Position numbers and translations under genes: made by a program. 64,000 nt of DNA from Punctularia strigosozonata HHB-11173 SS5 (lineage: Eukaryota > Basidiomycota > Agaricomycetes > Corticiales > Punctulariaceae): assembly GCF_000264995.1 (NCBI RefSeq), contig NW_006767451.1, positions 148,548 through 212,547 of the forward strand, read 5' to 3'. Below, one piece after another: positions 11,414-23,989 of the stretch (the stretch's first letter is position 1; the number at the start of each line of letters is the position of its first letter). Under the pieces are notes generated by a model, which had not been told where the DNA came from, made no database searches, and worked only from the letters and a program-made list of their open reading frames with translations.

Positions 11414-14400
11414 TCAGGCGCGCCCACGTCCACGGCTCGGGCGCCAGACGTTCTTGCGCTCAGGAACAGTCTGGAAACCGTCGTCTTCCTTGCTCGCAGC
11501 AGGGCCGGACTGCGAAGGCGGCAGCGCCGGCGACGCAGGGCGTGGGCTCGGTGCACCACCACCGCCGGCAGCTTGCCGGGCAGCCTCGCGCTCGCGCCAG
11601 CCTCCTCCACCCCGGCCGGCGCCGAACGTGGGCGGACGGTACTTGGGCGGTTCCGTGGCAGCAGGGGGTGCAGGACTCTCTGACCTCGAGGGGACCATGC
11701 TCGGGCGCACGGGCGTCGGCGGGGCTGTCGTGGTGGGCGTCTGCGTTGTGCGGCGCCATACGCTGCCGCCGTCCGTGCTCGGACGCGCCGCGTGGCCCAG
11801 GGCGGAGGTCGGCTCGGCGGGCGTGTTCTTCTCCAACGCGCGAGCTTTGCGGCGCTCCAGCGCTTCCTCTGCGCGCTGCGCCTGCAGGCGTGCCTGTTCC
11901 AGCGCGGCCTGGCGTTCGGCTTCGCGTTGGCGGCGTGCTTCGGCCACCTTCTCTTCAGCCTCACGTTTGCGAGCCTCTTCCTCCTCGCGCAAACGAGCCT
12001 CTTCGGCAGCAATACGCTCCTCTTCGGCGATGCGCTCTGCACAAGGATGTCAGTATATTCCCAAGGCGATGAAGATGACCATTAGCGAACCTTCCTCGAG
12101 ACGTCGTTCCTCCTCTTCCTTCTCCCGCTGAATACGCTCTTCTTCCTCCCTCCGTCTCTGTTCCTCCTCCCTCTGCTTCAGCACCGCCTCGCGCCTCTTG
12201 CGCTTCTCCTCCTCGATCTTCTTGTACGCCTTCTCTTTCTTCTTCATGTACTCTTCGCCGCGTCTCTCCTCTAACTCCTGCTTCCGCTTCAGGTAATCGT
12301 CCATCACGCGGCTCAACCGCTTCTTCGTCTCCATATCCTTCTGGTGCTGAAGCCGTGCACTCTCGAGCTTTCGCTTCTGCAGCGCTTCGAACGTCGCGCG
12401 GTCGTTCGCCTGCTGCAATTCGTAGTCCTTGGCAAGCAGCGGCCTTTCCTCGAGGCGGAAGGCGCGCTCGAGATGGTCCATGCGCTTGCCGATGGTCCGC
12501 AGGCGCTCGTTGGTCTCGCGTTTCTCCTTCTCCAGCTGCTCCACCTGGAGTTTCATCAACGAGTCCGTGTTCAGGTTCTCCATGTCCTGGGGTTATACAC
12601 GACCATCAGCACACACTCATGACCGAAAAGAGAGAGGAGCTTACGTCGATGTCGACCTTGAGGTTGCCCCGCGCCTTCAGGTTGGCAGCGAGCTCGGCGG
12701 CCTCCTTCTTCCTGATATTCTCGATCTCCCTCATAGCCCGCTCGCGCTCGCGGCGCTTCATGTCCTCCACCGCCGCACGCTCCTTCTCCTCGCGCTCTTT
12801 CTTGCTCAACTCTGCCCGCCGGCTCGCGGCCTCCTTCTCCTTCCGCGCGGCCAGCTCACTGATGAGCTCCCTGCGGCGCGCGACGAGAGCGCGACGGAGG
12901 GACAGAGCGCGTCGCTCCGCGTCGGCGGCAGCGACAAGCTGCGCGAACGTGGTCGCCTGTTCAGCCTCCGAGAGCGGCGGCGGCGGGTAGAGCGTCGCGA
13001 GCGCAGTGTGTAGGGTCGTCGCAATCCCACTGAGGCGCGTGCGGACGAGTTCAGCAGTCGACTGCTGCACGGCGGCGACGGAAGAAGCGGAGCCGGCGGC
13101 AGCACCAGCAGCCGATGTCGATGGGTCCTGCGGGGTGGCTTGCGTGCCGGATACAAACGCGTCGTCGACGAAGACAATGGAGCCCGAGATGTGGTCAATG
13201 CGCACAGCGAGCTCGCCGCGGCGAGCGCAGCTCATGATGTAGGCCTCGACCTGCTCCTCATCGTACGGGTTGGGCTTGCCCTCAGCCTGGAGACCGAGCT
13301 CTTTGAGCGGCGCGACGAGCGCGAGTAGGTTCTCCTTCGTGATGCTCGAGTACACCTGGGCGAGCTGCGCGAGGAGACGAGAAAGCACCGCGCGCTGCAG
13401 GAGCGGGAGGTAGCTCGCGTAGAGCGAGTCCTGCGCGAGGTCCTGGAAAATGGGCGCGACGGCGCCGCAGAGCGCGAGCGGGTCGAACGTGACCTCGAGC
13501 ACGTCGTACAGGCGCTGGACCATCGGCGGCGAAAGGCGCAGCACGTGGCGCGAGAGCGCGTCCTTGAGCAGGCCCGCGCGGGTGGGCGCCTTGCTGAGCC
13601 CGACGAGCGCGGTCAGGCGCGCGCTCCTACCCTTCTCCTCCGCGCCATCTTCCACGTAACCGCCAACGGGCACCGCGAGCGCGCTCACGAGCACCTGGCC
13701 CGCGAGCCGGCCCGTCTCCTCCTCCGATTTGCCGCCTATCACGCTCACGACAGCGAAGTACTTGCCCCACGCCGCGGCGTGGTAGAGTGCGGCGGCGTCG
13801 CCAGAGACGAGGAAGATCTTGGTGAGCTTTTCGTAGTAGCCGGCCATCATGCTCGGCTTGGGCGCGCGCTTGGCCATGGTGAGCAAGTTGTGCACGTCCT
13901 CGACGGTGCGGAAGGCCTCCTGCCAGAGCTCGAGCTCGACCGAGGTCGAGAGCTGCGCGAAGCGCGTGTCAAGATGATGCTGGAGCGTATCGGCATCGGC
14001 GAGGTTGATCGCGTGTGGCTGGTGCCCGTACTTGGCGACGTTGGCGAGGTGCAGGCGGAGGGTTTCACACAGGCGGCGGAACTCGACCTTGCGCTGATGT
14101 TTCAGGCAGAAGCGGAAGGCTTGTTGGGCGATGTTCTGGACAGGACCAGTAAGTATGAGTAAGTTATCCTCTCGATCGTGAGGCAAGAAAAGGTAACTTT
14201 ACCTGGTAGATCACCTCCAACCGCGCATTATTCTTGAGTGTCTCGAGTGCGGTCCGGTAGCTCTCCCACAGGAACTTGAGCCACGGCGTGACGAGCGCGC
14301 GATCGGTGCGATCCTTGCTCTGATCACCGCTCACGGCTCCGAGCAGGATGCTCTCGGGTGTCTCCGTTGCCTCGAGGTCGTCCACGTCGGTGAGCGCGCC

Positions 14401-14739
14401 CGCGGCGGCCTTGTCGGCCTTCTCCTGGGCCTCCTGCACCTTCTGGTCCGCAAGCTGAATGAATCGGTTGATCACAACCTCGATCGAGGCCACGTTCGCG
14501 TTCTGGGCGATGTTCTTGTACTGCATCAAACCCTCCTTCGCCGTGCGGCCCTTGCGCATGTCCACGCAGAGCTCGACGAAGCGGAGCATGATGGGCTCGA
14601 GCGACGAGAGCGGGGTGGTGCGGAACCGCTTGGTGGAGAACATCTCGGTGAGCGACTGTAGGGCGGCGTGCGTCTGGCCGACGGAGACGAGCCCTTCGGC
14701 CTGCTTGAGCACCGCTTCGGGTTTGGTGAATGGCGCCAT
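11414..14739 (-). CDS. TIF32: Eukaryotic translation initiation factor 3 subunit A (eIF3a/Tif32)
   Basis: Scaffold subunit of eIF3, which binds the 40S ribosome and recruits the other initiation factors. Four exons on the minus strand: 14739-14203, 14135-12645, 12586-12091 and 12036-11414, totalling 3,147 nt or 1,048 residues. The phases agree at all three junctions. The N-terminus ([20 protein letters not shown]) and the stretch [15 protein letters not shown] are typical of eIF3a, and a PCI domain lies in the second exon. From about residue 550 onward the protein becomes a long, highly charged Glu/Arg/Lys-rich helix (spectrin-like region), and it ends in a Ser/Pro/Gly/Arg-rich tail (RPSRGRGRA). 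The length is within the fungal range. The minus-strand start ATG at 14739 is preceded by a promoter region shared with nothing else on that side. Confidence 0.95.
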
Positions 14740-15109
14740 GATTGTTGTTAATGTCAGCGACCGCTAGCTTGAGCGCTAGAGTCGGTGTTTTGGCGATGAG
14801 GACGAGCTGGGCGTCGTCGAGAACGGTGACGGCGTCGTCTGGGATGGAGTCAGCCTCCGGGCGCGAGCGACGGCGGCGATGATGGTGGAAGCAAAAATTA
14901 GGGTTTCTTTAGGGCGGGCTCCATCACCGGCGCTTATCGTGAAACACTGTAAGCGCCCGTCAACAAAAGCAACCCTTTACTTAACTACTTAAGCCGGTGT
15001 AGATGTCTATGCTAAACCATATATGTACTAATGATACATATGCAACGAAACGAAAGCAAGCACAACTACGCCCATAGCATCCTAAGCCCCCAACACACAG
15101 GACATGGCG
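14740..15109 (-). promoter_or_regulatory. eIF3a upstream region / 3' flank of the J-protein gene
   Basis: About 370 bp without an open reading frame of note. It must hold the eIF3a promoter and 5' leader (near 14740-14900) and the transcript end of the J-protein gene that lies next to it on the same strand. No clear TATA box was seen. Confidence 0.4.
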
Positions 15110-16947
15110 TCAGCCCTGCTTGCTGCTCCTCCTACTGTCCCTTTCCCGGCTCGCCTTCGTCTCAATCCTCACGTACTCGTTCTCCGTGTCGCCTTCCTCG
15201 CCTTCCTTCCGCACCGCCATGTATGCCTCGCCCATAATCTGCAGCGCGACGGCGCGCAGCTGGCGTTTCCACGGCGGCACGGACTGATCGTCGAGCACGC
15301 GCTCGCACGTCTCGCGAAGGATGGACTCGATCTCCAGCTTCGCTCCCTGACAACAGCAGACGTAAGGATTTTGTACGAGCAGGGAAAAGAGAAAATTGTA
15401 TATGGGATCCTGCCCACCTTGAATAGAGCCTGGAGGCCCTTCTCGGCAGCCTGCTCCTCGAGCTTACGACGTTCTTCAGGAGAGAGGTTGCCCGCCTTCT
15501 CCGCCGCCTGAATCTGGTCGAACACGCCCTTCAACTCGATCGCCGACCGAAGTGTCGATACCCTGCATCTGCCGTCAGCCTCCCGATCATCGAGGAGCAG
15601 GATAATGCCCACGTTTCACTGAAGACGTGGTATTTGCCCTGCACGTTGTGCAGCCAGCCGCCCACGCCCATCCACGTCGTATGGCTCGCGAGGTATTGCT
15701 TCGCCTTAGCGACGTAAGTGAATCCGATGACCTGGAGCAGTTCCACGCCATAGGATTCATCCTTCAACTGCCTGCGCCGTCGCCGTCAGCGACCACTGCC
15801 GTCGTCACCAAGAAACAGGCCAGAAAACTCACTCTGCCTCGATAGAACATATCGTCCGCCAACTGCGCGTGACCTCGGGGTCCTCCGGCCCTTGCGCCTG
15901 CTCCGCAAAAATGGCGAGCTTGCGCTCCAGATTATCCACGAGCTTGTCCACGCGCTCCTTCCGCGCGGCCGCTTTCTGTCCTCGTCAGCGTCTCGTCCTC
16001 TACAAGCAAACCCAACAAACGCAAAGTTGCGACTCACCTCGGCTGCGACCTTACGTTCTTTCTCTTCCTTCTTCGCCTTCTCCTCGGGCGTGAGTATTTC
16101 CTTCCCCTTCGCGTCGCGTTGCACCTCCTTGGGGTTCCCGTTCTCGTCAACCTCCTCCGCCTCCTGCAGAGCCGTCTTCATATCCCGCGCAAGGCTGATG
16201 TGTCCGATGATCGGCACGAACTTCTCGCCTCCGAACATAGCGCCTTGAATGTGATGACTGATTCGGTATGATTCGTGCGAGCGAGGGGGGATTAGCACAT
16301 ACCGAACACCTCCTCCGGATCGACGAAGCCGCCCTCGGGCGCGCTCTCCTTCGACCCAAACTCGTTGTACTTCTTGCGCAGCGCAGGGTCGGATAACGTT
16401 TGGTACGCGATCGCGATCTCCTTGAAGCGTTCCTCCGCGAGGGGGTCGTCCCGGTTCTTATCCGGGTGATGCTTGATCGCCAGCCGTCCTGAGCAACCAC
16501 CCGATTCAGTTCAGGCGTCGAAGACAGATTCCACCAAACTCATCACGTACGATACGCCTTCTTGATCTCTTCATCCGTCGCGAGCACTGACACGCCGAGC
16601 AGATCGTAGTACCCCGTCTCGAGCGGATTCTCCTGCGTCCCGATCTTCCTCCCCCTCCTCGCCGCCGCCTTACCCGCCCCTGCCCCAGTTCCCATGCTCG
16701 TCCTCTCGCCCGCCCCCGCCTTCTCGTAGCTCCCTGCGGCGCTCCCGCTCGGGCCCGCGACCTGCCCGGGGTAAAACGCGTGTCGTTCGACCTTGCCGCA
16801 CTTGAAGCATCGGATCTGCAGCAGCGTTCCGGGACGCGGCGCCGGCGCGGGCACGTCGAACTCGAACGGCGCGCTGCACGCCGCGCACTGGGAGTGCACG
16901 TGCGGCGTGAGCGGGCGGGTGTCGAGGACGGGATAGGTGAAGCTCAT
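15110..16947 (-). CDS. Caj1/Djp1-type J-domain co-chaperone with N-terminal zinc-ribbon-like motif
   Basis: Hsp40-type co-chaperone that should stimulate an Hsp70 ATPase. The N-terminal 50 residues hold two CxxC pairs (CAAC and CFKC, about 25-30 residues apart), followed by a Gly/Ala-rich linker. Then comes the J domain: YYDLLGVSVLATDEEIKKAYR, an intron, and RLAIKHHPDKN with the essential HPD. C-terminal to it lies a DnaJ-X-type domain (GGEKFVPIIGHISLARDMKTA, then the QVIGFTYVAKAKQYL segment) found in Caj1/Djp1 and plant peroxisome/ER-linked J-proteins. At least six short introns interrupt the gene. The start at 16947 is the first in-frame ATG; the reading frame extends upstream but without homology-like sequence. 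Cytosolic location is likely because there is no signal peptide. The two-CxxC N-terminus is not part of yeast Caj1 as I know it. Confidence 0.85.
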
Positions 16948-17709
16948 CGGGCAACGTGATACGATGTTACGGCGGGATTTAGACGATATATCAAAGTCTG
17001 AGTCGCGGGCGGAGAGTACGTGCGCGGGATCGTCAGCGTCGTGAACGAGCAAAACGAGCGAGCTGCGTTCGCTCCTCCGGTAAAGCAGCGCCTCGAGGCG
17101 ATGATGCAAAAGGAAATGTAAGTGGCTGTGTGCTATTCGCAAACCTTCCTGCTGCCATGCGTCGTGTGCCCGGCTTACCTATCGCGTGGCACGACTCCAG
17201 CGTGTTAGACAGTTAGGGATGTTGGGGCCGTGGGGACAGAGATGGGCGAAGAGGGGAGACGAGGGGAGTGCAAGAGGGTGTCGAGGAGGAGAAGGCGTCC
17301 AGCGAGAAGCGGATGAGGAGGTTCCGGAATTCCGATAGGTAGCGTGGAGGTGTGCGAGGTAATTCTCCTCGGTGATCATATTTGTCCTTAGCGCCGAAGT
17401 ATATATTTCCTGAGCATCGTGTATAACGGTCGCGATTTCGGACCTGGAGGTCGCCACAAATGAGATGTGAAGGAGAGACGGACATGTACGATAACGTTTG
17501 TTCTGACAGTCTGAGTCCTCTCCCCTCCTCTCTATATACTGACATATACTGATGTGAAATCGTACAAAGTAAACGACGCATTAATGCACCATGTCCCAGC
17601 TCGTGATCGACCATGAATTTTGCACTATGATACTTGGCGGGTTGATCACCATCCTATTTCTGAAAGGTCGCGGGTGTTGAGGCCGGTTCTTGACAGCGTT
17701 CACGTCACT
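16948..17709. other. Intergenic region with one possible small unassigned gene
   Basis: Lies between the J-protein start and the 3' end of the NACHT-WD40 gene. On the plus strand, 17040-17117 reads as a coding-like exon (VNEQNERAAFAPPVKQRLEA...) that ends in a good donor (AT|GTAAGT), but no convincing partner exon was found. On the minus strand, 17180-17460 is also open (EIATVIHDAQEIYTSALR...). Neither matches a family I know. Confidence 0.25.
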
Positions 17710-20700
17710 TCACTTACCCTCCTCCTCTTCGGGGTTATAGCACTCTTTCCAGCGCACGCCATGAGCCAATCTGCTGAGATCAATGGTTGTAGGATGGTGA
17801 CTGAATGCAGCGCGGGTCGGAATCATGAGTGTTTGGAACGGTGGCCAGAGTTTTCCGCGGTGATGCACAGGCACCCACAGCAGTCTCTCTCCTCGTGGCC
17901 CGACGAGCCATCCGTCTTCCATCCTGACCGGATTGGCATCACTGGGCTCTGCCATATCCGACGCAATGAACTCGTCTGTACGCTGTAGTGCGTGTGCAGG
18001 CGAAGGGGACAGGTGGATCGCAGGTCCCGCGTCGTTGTCACCGGCTACACCATGGTACCCGGCCATGAGACAAATGCTGCGAACATCCCATACGCGTATG
18101 GTTCCGTCCTTTGATCCAGACACTAGGCGAGATCCATTTGGGGAGAATGCGACCGAATGCACAACGTTCAGGTGCGCTTTTAGAGCGCCTGCAAGTGGTT
18201 TTCCAGATCGGGCATTCCACAGACAAACTGAACCGTCACCAGAGCCTCCCGAAGCTACGAGTACGCCGTCAGGAGAGAATGCAATGCAATGCACGGCACC
18301 ACGATGACCCGTCCATGGCTCGTCAATTGGTTCTCCACTATGGGCGTCCCAAAGACGGAGGGTTCTGTCAGTCGAGCACGAAACGATGTGATTACCATCA
18401 GGAGAGAATGCAACAGCTCTAACGGATCCGAGGTGACCTTCCAAAGTCGTGATACCAATATGACCACCAGAACGATGGTCCCATATGCGGAGGGTATGAT
18501 CCGCCGATCCCGATACAATCCTTCCTCCGTCGGGTGCATACGCAATCCCAAGGACCGCTTCGTTGTGGCCTGTAAGCGGATCGCTTACTGCACGTCCGGA
18601 GTGGGAGTACCAAATGCGAATCGTCTTATCCATGGATCCAGTGGCTATCCGCGTCCCATCCGGAGAAATGCAAATGCACCGAACGTCCTTATCATGGACC
18701 CCGAAAGACTCTCCCAAAGGTTGGCGTGAACGCAGCTCCCATCGTTGCACTGCATTGTCGGTTGGCCCAGAGACGATGAAGTTACCATCGGGGGAGATGA
18801 CAACGGGGTTGAATGTACGGCGCTGTATCCCAGGTATCTCTGCTATATGCCGACCGGTATGGGTATCCCATATATTGAGTACGCCGTGTGACGAGCTGGA
18901 TATTATGTGTGCCCCGTCGTAGGAGCAAGCTACAGAATAAACTGCGGGCAAGCACTCCTCGGTGTCTGATTGTGTAGGAGTATGAGGTGTGATGTACCCT
19001 TTAGATGCAGTACGCTCTACTTCATCGGAGTTATCTTTCAAAGGAGGAGAACCTGGCTGTGGTGCGGGTCCGGGGTTGGACATGGCCATTTGATCACCGG
19101 AGTACCAGAGGCGAATGGTATGATCCTCAGATGCAGATGCGAGGTGCATACTGTCAGGGGAGAATGCCACACATCGCACCCAATCGGAGTGCCCACTCAA
19201 CGGGCGTCCCAGCTGTTTCAGAGTACGAGAGTCCCATTGGCACACATTATTGTCATCACCTCCCGATACAATCCGCGTCCCATCTGCAGAGAAAGCCACG
19301 GCGGTCACGTATTCACGATGTGCTCTGATCGGTTGACCTATGGCATGACCTGTGCAGACGTCCCAAATCCGAATGGTGGCGTCACCAGAGCCCGAGACCA
19401 GGCGTCGTCCATCAGGTGAGAAAGCAATCGAGCGTACCCACCCAGAGTGATCTGAAAGCGGGCCAATGACCATATGACAAGTATGGAAGTCCCAGATCCT
19501 GATAGTCTCGTCCGCCGAGCTTGAAGCGATCAGCGATCCATCTGGGGAGAACACTACGGAGAGTACGTAACTCATGTGTCCCGTGAGAGGCTCGCCAATT
19601 GTGGTACACGTGCTGCTGTTCCACAGCAAGACAGTAGTGTCATCCGATGCCGAAGCGATGTATTCATCGCACGGAGAGAATGCAACGGAGTTGACGCTGC
19701 CATCATGGCGTATCATCGGATGACCTATGAGTTGTAAGGTGCGAGCATCCCACATGCGAACGGAACCGTCTTCGGAACTAGATACAATCCGAGCACCGTC
19801 AGACGAGTAGGCCACTGAGTTGACACCGGAGATGTGGCCCTTCGACGGCGTTCCTATAGCGCGTCCAGTGTCTGTATCCCATACCCGCACAGTGCCATCG
19901 GCGTTTCCGGAAACTATTCGCCTTCCGTCTGGAGAAAATCTGATGGCGCAGACCGCTGCTCCTGGAACCTCCATAGTGCATTTCCACACGGGCCAGTGTG
20001 CCTCTCCACCGGTTACGATGGTGGGTAGCCCAAGGAATTTATGCCTGGCATGCTGCATGAACTCGGGTGGCGAGAACGTGAATGCCGACAAATAAATGTG
20101 AGGGGCGGATTGAGCGATCACCGTACCGAACTCCTGGATGAAGCGTTGAACATGATAGATTACTTGGAGGCGTTGAGAGCACTCTTGCGTCGTGCAGTTC
20201 TAACATGATAGCGACATTAGTCTACTGAGTTCAACAGATTTTGAGACATGCCGCCGCACCCGCAATGTCGAAATTCTGTTGATGAAGTCGGAATAGTAAG
20301 ACAAGCTCTCCATTGCGTTGAGGAGGCTAAGCGCCTCAAGCCAGAATAACGCTTGCAACGAAAGCATAGTCGTCACCAATACGATAAGGCGGTGTTCGAG
20401 ATCTGCTCCAGTTGCATGGAGAGCCCAGTACCTGCATGCGTACGATAGAGAAGGAGTTATTCTAGCTGCACGCCGCTCAGGGAGATCTGGGACTTCGATG
20501 TTGGTAGCATAAGATGTGGGGAAATCGCATATGTTGAACTTCAAGTTCTTTCGCAGGAGCTCCAGCGCTCCGACAGCGAATGTGTGGTCAGAGGCAGCCA
20601 AGTCGATGTGGAACGATCCGCTGCGAGAAGCGTCAAGAAGAAAGTCCCGGAAGGACGTGTGCAGCGGCTTGATTGGCTGCTCGTCGGAATGCACACCGCT

Positions 20701-22648
20701 AAGGAGGGACCCCATCGGGGTCAGAATTAGTTGGATGTCTCCCTTCGTAAGGGACCCCTGGAGCAGATCGGACAGAGAGTTGACCGACAGCGGCTCTGCT
20801 GCGCCGAGGACGTGGGCCATCACCCTCAAATACCGCTCCCTTGCGGATGGGTGTGGCAGCTTGAATATAGATCCAAGTATATGCATGTACACGTCGTCGA
20901 GGAGATGCTTTCCAGATTTTCGGGGGCCGTTATCATCAGGCATCACTTCGCGCAGTCGTTCGTCGCCTCGCAAGCCAGTGAGGTTCCGGTCTGTGAGCGC
21001 AGCACAAATGGTTGATGCCCACTGGAAGAATCCCTCGGAGCGGTCAGAAAGCTGCCGGCACACAGCGTCAAAATCGACAAATTGGGGACGAAGAGCAGAC
21101 AGGCGGTCTTGAATGTACGCCGCGATGTCACGGTGAGTCGTTGAAGAGGGTACGTCCGCCATCCGCTTGCAGAACACGAGCTCGTCCTTTCCTAAGACCC
21201 GCTCAACGTCCTCCTCCGGTCGAGAAGTAACGACGATTCTGATGTTGGGAGGTAGGCGAGAAGCATTCGTCGCGAGGACTGACAAGAGAGCGTCGCGGGC
21301 ATCTTCTCCGATCGCTTCGCTTTCATCGAGAGCATCGATGACGATGACGATTGGTCCGGAAATCATTAGTCGTCCTGCGGGACCTAGGATAAAGCGCTCG
21401 AATTGTGTAGCAATGTCGGGTGTTTCCAGATCGGATCGGCATTCAGAGATAGAGTCCAACAACGCCTTCTTTATGGCTGGATCACAATCGGCCAGGTCTC
21501 GAGCAACAGTAGGAAACAGTAGCAAAGGCGTACGATCCTTGAAAGATCTGTCGAAGCAGAAGATGGATGCAAGGCGCGCGAGGTCACGAAATAGTTGTGC
21601 GATGGTATGAGCGACGGCAGACTTTCCTGTCCCCGCCTCACCGAGGAGTAGACAGACGCGCCTTGGGTCGCAGTCGTCATTTATCCATGCAATAATTTCG
21701 TCGAGAAGCTCCGTACGGGTGCCGGGGAGACAAGCTTTCCGGCGGTTCCACCCCGCTGCCGAAGCATACGGCAACTCGCGCAAATGCCTTTCCCACACTA
21801 ATCTCGCATTAGATGAGGATGGAGCAACGAGTGTGGCGGCTCACCGATGTCTCTTGCAATATCGACGAAGTCTAGGATGCGGTTCACGCTGAGTTCGATG
21901 CGGGATGTGGAAATTTCAGTACGGAGCGCAGAGAACCTAGTAAACTGGTCCTGTAACTGTCGCAGGTTGACTTGATACCGGGTAATGGTGCCATCGATGT
22001 CTACGAAGCGGTTTGTTACGGTGCGCACCCCTAGGTTCCGAGTAAGACATGAATTCCGTCGCTTGAACTCTCCAGAAACTCACAAAACCTTTCCACTCTG
22101 GTGAAGTCCCGGATGAAATAGGCACACTCAGTCGTCTGCTTTGCCATCGCAGACAAAACCTGCACCGCAGATCGGAGATGCTTCAGAGGTTCGGCTTCGT
22201 CGACGAAGTTGTGACAGTCAAGCATGGTCTCGAGAAGAGCCTTTATAGATTGATCTTGGTTGATCTGGGCGATGATAGCCTATCAAACAGTCGCTATGGT
22301 CAGATGCCATGGCTTGTACCACGATGAAGACATGCCTTCGGGACAGCGGCAAGTATGCTCCACGCCATCCTCGCATAAGGATGGATCTACAGATAAGTAG
22401 TTTAGAAAAGTACCCAGCGCGTTTTGAACGACGCGAACCTCTGCCAAGTCGTCAACGAGTTCACCAAAACGGCGTAGCCGGAGGAGGAGCGGCTCCCATA
22501 TCTGAATCGCTGACGTTACTTGCACGCCGCATGACTCGGTTATACAAGCCGCAGCAGAGCTTGCCCTGGCGCTAAACGGGGCCTCCTTGATAGCTTCACA
22601 GCCTTTCAACGCCTCCTCCACAGCGGCAGTCCTTCCCTTGCGGTCCAT
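17710..22648 (-). CDS. NACHT-WD40 STAND receptor (NWD/HET-E-like NLR)
   Basis: Fungal NLR-like protein of the STAND ATPase class; relatives act in heterokaryon incompatibility and are proposed immune sensors. The N-terminal helical domain (22648-21845) includes the family signature IHPYARMAW and QTTECAYFIRDF. The NACHT domain (exon 21797-20260) has Walker A GEAGTGKS at about 21642-21619, Walker B IVIVIDALDE and a sensor-like IRIVVTSRPE. After an intron (20200-20259) come 14 WD40 repeats (about 20010-18060), set as 7+7 around a Pro/Ser linker near 18960-19085, then a conserved tail (DGWLVGPRGERLLWVP). Introns were placed at 21798-21844 and 22280-22335, the latter with a GC donor. The N-terminus is uncertain: many relatives have an extra Ser-rich 5' exon, and an open frame upstream to about 22890 could supply one. 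No broken frame was seen. Confidence 0.87.
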
Positions 22649-23989
22649 GTCCTCCTTTTCTGCGCCGTGGTCATTTGTCTGCTCGTGACCTGCTTCGGGA
22701 ACCTCCTGGTATCACTGTCCTCAAAAGACGTACGGCAGCTTCGCTGGGACATGGAACGCACCATCATGGGATGCGTGGACGCTGCCTCATGACGCTCGGA
22801 GGACTCGTTCAGCGGCGGAGACGGTTGGTGTCTACTCAAGGAGGAGAACCGAGTCTTCATCACCCAATTTCCCTTCTTGAGAGCCTTCATGTTGTGTTGA
22901 ATATCTGTGCGCGTGTGGAAATACGTTATGTATAAGCTGTGCGCGCGGCGCGGAAGGGACTGACGCACGATCCGCGGAGTCGCTACGAACACAAGCGTGC
23001 GGAGAGTAGATAGTATTCGGGAAGGAGGTAACGGTCCGTATTCGGGTGTGGTGTGGTCTGCAGAGAGATTTACGCGGCAGGCGCGGGCAGCGCAGGCTTG
23101 AGACAAAAGCTATTGATTCGCACGCTAACCACTTTTGAATATACCACAGTGGGCAAGCTGGCGCTAAGCGCCGCTCCCCGAGTGAACAAACCGTGCCAGG
23201 AGACATAGGAACCCCGATCATGTTCGTTCCTAAAGTCCACAACACCAGCGCACGCATGCGGCATAACAATTACACGGGACCCGAACCGGCAGGAAATCCA
23301 CGACTACAACATGAAGTAGCACCCTGTATTAGCAGAGTCATTCGCCTCGATGGCGCCACGTTTCAAATTGTGCATGTAAAGGACCCTGCTCGCCGTCAAG
23401 CTTGCCGCCAAACCCATCCTGAACTGCCAGTGGCGACTTGCGATGGACGAAGGACGAGAGAGCGCACTGGACGCCCTGCGCGACTCCTTCGCAACAAAGA
23501 CATGCATTTGCGAGACCTCGATGCAAGGCAGGGCTGCGAGAAACGAGCGGGATGCCGCCGAGCTGACACTTGCCGAAGAATATGATGTCCTTCGTCAGAC
23601 CACGCTCAGCATCGTATACCTGTATCAGAACCATCCGCTGGTTGTCGGCCGCGGACGAGAAGATCCGGGACTACAGAGTGGGCTAATGGCCCTGAACTAT
23701 TACCAGTGTTGATCCATCCGCATTTCGACGCTTGAAGCGCGCCACCGAAAGAAGAAAAACAATAGAAACGGATGAACGCAGTAGCAGTTGATTCACTGAC
23801 GCCCGAAGGAATTTGCACTACCTACACAGAGAAACATGCGACATCAGGAGACAGGAGCAGATAATGAGAACAGCGCAAGACCATGGACCGCAACGGCCAC
23901 CAACTTGCGTTCATCAACGAGGTTGGGGGTGTCGACGGCACGGCGGACTGATTATGCGATCGAGCGCAATGAGCAGGAGCGAAACCAGG
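22649..23989. other. Intergenic region upstream of the NACHT-WD40 gene
   Basis: The first 250 bases may contain a 5' exon of the receptor. The rest holds only modest open frames; 23440-23712 on the plus strand gives a helical-looking peptide with no recognisable family, and its minus strand is open too. I cannot support a gene here. Confidence 0.35.

Noticed and set aside
12355-14162. Plus-strand open frames opposite eIF3a
   Set aside because: Complementary-strand shadows of a clearly identified, conserved protein.
23440-23712. Plus-strand open frame with helical-looking peptide
   Set aside because: The opposite strand is open over the same span, no family resemblance, and no splice structure that extends it.
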